In this document: piece by piece, positions 62,957-64,000 of the stretch | Numbering within the stretch: position 1 is the first letter of the stretch | How the letters are laid out: each line of letters starts with the position of its first letter | Source of the DNA: an uncultured Clostridia bacterium | GTDB lineage: Bacteria > Bacillota > Clostridia > Christensenellales > Borkfalkiaceae | Reading direction: 5' to 3' | NCBI GenBank assembly: GCA_947628505.1 | Contig: CANRAD010000005.1 | Location: forward strand, 30,831-94,830 | Length of the DNA: 64,000 bases | The notes under the pieces: generated by a model | Database searches by the model: none | Told to the model about the DNA's origin: nothing | What the model saw: the letters and a program-made list of their open reading frames with translations, nothing else | Made by a program: the position numbers and the translations under genes

Positions 62957-64000
62957 TTATATAACAGTTAAATTTTTATCGGAATCGGTCAAACTTTTCA
63001 ACTCGCCGTCGATAAGCGCAACCGTGTCTTCGATTCGTATTCCGAAATTTCCTTCGAAATATACTCCCGGCTCGTCTGAAAAAACCATATTGTTTTTGAG
63101 TATATCGAGACTGACCGGCGATAACCGGGGAAATTCGTGCACGTTTATTCCTATTCCGTGCCCCAAAGAATGAGTGAAATATTTATCGAGTCCGTATGCG
63201 CGCAGACAATCTCTTGCATACCCGTCTGCCTGTCTGCCTGTTATTCCAACGCAAATCTGCTCTTTTGCAAGCATGTGGGCTTCGAGTACTTTTTCGTATG
63301 CCTTTTTAAAATCGTCGTGCTTTCCGTCATCTCCGAACAGAAAGGTTCTTGTGCAATCGGAACAATAACCGTCGAATTTACAGCCGAAATCAATTAGCAC
63401 TATATCGCCGAAACGCAACTTCTTCCCGCCCGTTTCATGATGCGGAACGCTTGTATTGACGCCGAACGCCACGATTGTATCGAAACTTGTCCCGCTCGCC
63501 CCGTACGTGCGCATGAGATATTCAAGCTCGGCGGCCACGTCGTTTTCACTCATACCCTCTTTTATTCTGCCGAGGATATCGTTGAAAGCTTTATCGGCAA
63601 TTTCGCAAGCTTTTATCACATTATCCAACTCGTAATCTTCTTTGACAGACATTGCCTTTACGAACGCACTGCCGCTATCGACGATTTTTATCTTCAAATC
63701 TGTCAATTTGCGATATTCGGGATAATATGTATGCTCCAAAGGTATTGCGACCTCTTTGTAGGGCTTCAATATATTTTCGAGCGAGCCTTCGAAAAGTCTG
63801 GCCTTTATGTCCGTACCCTCCAAAGCGCATTGAACGCTTTCAATATACCTCGGATCGGTGTAAAACGTTGTGCCGTTTTTATCGGTTAAAACATATCCGA
63901 ACGATGTGGATAACCCCGTGAGGTACCTCCGCAAGTCAGCCTGCTCGGTCAATACTGCCTGAGCGCCCACCAAGTCAAAAATTTTTCTTGCATTGGTATG
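62957..64000 (-). CDS. pepP: Xaa-Pro aminopeptidase (M24B), 5' end at window edge
   Basis: Releases N-terminal residues preceding proline. The C-terminal pita-bread domain has metal ligands in LIDFGCKFDGYCSDCTRT, HSLGHGIGINVHEFP, FSDEPGVYFEGNFG and IRIEDT. The N-terminal creatinase-like part is short. The track starts at a TTG (63973), but the frame stays open to base 64000 and reads HTNARKIFDLVGAQAVL, a normal N-terminus. The true start is therefore at or just past the right edge. First visible gene of pepP-efp-dtd. Confidence 0.92.
   Translation of the reverse strand, partial: HTNARKIFDLVGAQAVLTEQADLRRYLTGLSTSFGYVLTDKNGTTFYTDPRYIESVQCALEGTDIKARLFEGSLENILKPYKEVAIPLEHTYYPEYRKLTDLKIKIVDSGSAFVKAMSVKEDYELDNVIKACEIADKAFNDILGRIKEGMSENDVAAELEYLMRTYGASGTSFDTIVAFGVNTSVPHHETGGKKLRFGDIVLIDFGCKFDGYCSDCTRTFLFGDDGKHDDFKKAYEKVLEAHMLAKEQICVGITGRQADGYARDCLRAYGLDKYFTHSLGHGIGINVHEFPRLSPVSLDILKNNMVFSDEPGVYFEGNFGIRIEDTVALIDGELKSLTDSDKNLTVI

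Overview
The window reads as chromosomal housekeeping DNA of a monoderm, anaerobic, Clostridia-like member of the Firmicutes, most likely an uncultured gut lineage (inference). The evidence is GGAGG-type ribosome binding sites, clean sigmaA promoters (TTGACA/TTGACT, 17-nt spacer, TATAAT), RNase Y, SpoVG, MraZ, ThiI without a rhodanese domain, a meso-DAP type MurE (DNPR motif), a flavodiiron protein, and no outer-membrane genes. Base composition is moderate and fairly even. I see no transposase, integrase, phage gene, CRISPR array or toxin cassette. The window is almost fully coding, mostly on the minus strand, and no gene-free stretch exceeds 300 bp. Most ORF-track lines are antisense shadows.

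Layout. 1-6.6 kb (minus): miaB-mutS-mutL-miaA, tRNA A37 modification plus mismatch repair; miaA runs off the left edge. 6.7-8.9 kb (plus): a class A penicillin-binding protein. 8.9-22.7 kb (minus): one long tightly packed operon, argG-argC-argJ-argB-argD-argF-carA-carB::dapF-cysteine desulfurase-thiI. It has a strong promoter and an ArgR-like box at its head. carB is fused in frame to a diaminopimelate epimerase domain. 22.9-24.2 kb (minus): acyl-ACP thioesterase and a YgjP-type metalloprotease. 24.4-26.3 kb (plus): a membrane-anchored PadR-type regulator and a flavodoxin. 26.4-37.0 kb (minus): rny, then ftsK-rimO-pgsA-cinA(C)-recA-nadE. 37.2-41.3 kb: ilvC, a DUF815 ATPase, murC and spoVG.

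41.4-55.1 kb (minus): the division and cell wall cluster. The main unit is mraZ-rsmH-ftsL-pbpB-murE-mraY-murD-ftsW-murA-ftsQ, ending in a terminator. A separate promoter then drives an aberrant ftsA and ftsZ. murF and murG are absent and murC is displaced. 55.1-56.4 kb: murI, rpsT and tRNA-Arg(CCT). 56.6-59.1 kb (minus): GT8 glycosyltransferase-fprA-luxS. 59.2-60.5 kb (plus): a large ferritin-like diiron protein. 60.5-64 kb (minus): pepP (cut by the right edge)-efp-dtd, terminator, MBL hydrolase-DUF5662.

How the genes connect: carbamoyl phosphate from CarAB feeds ArgF and pyrimidine synthesis. Meso-DAP, the expected product of DapF, is the substrate of MurE in the same window. MurI supplies D-glutamate to MurD. 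The points most worth checking are the CarB-DapF fusion whose DapF half lacks the first catalytic cysteine, an FtsA homologue with degenerate ATP-binding loops and no C-terminal membrane helix, the membrane-bound PadR regulator, and a probable ATT start codon for the division transpeptidase. No wholly new multi-gene system is obvious.
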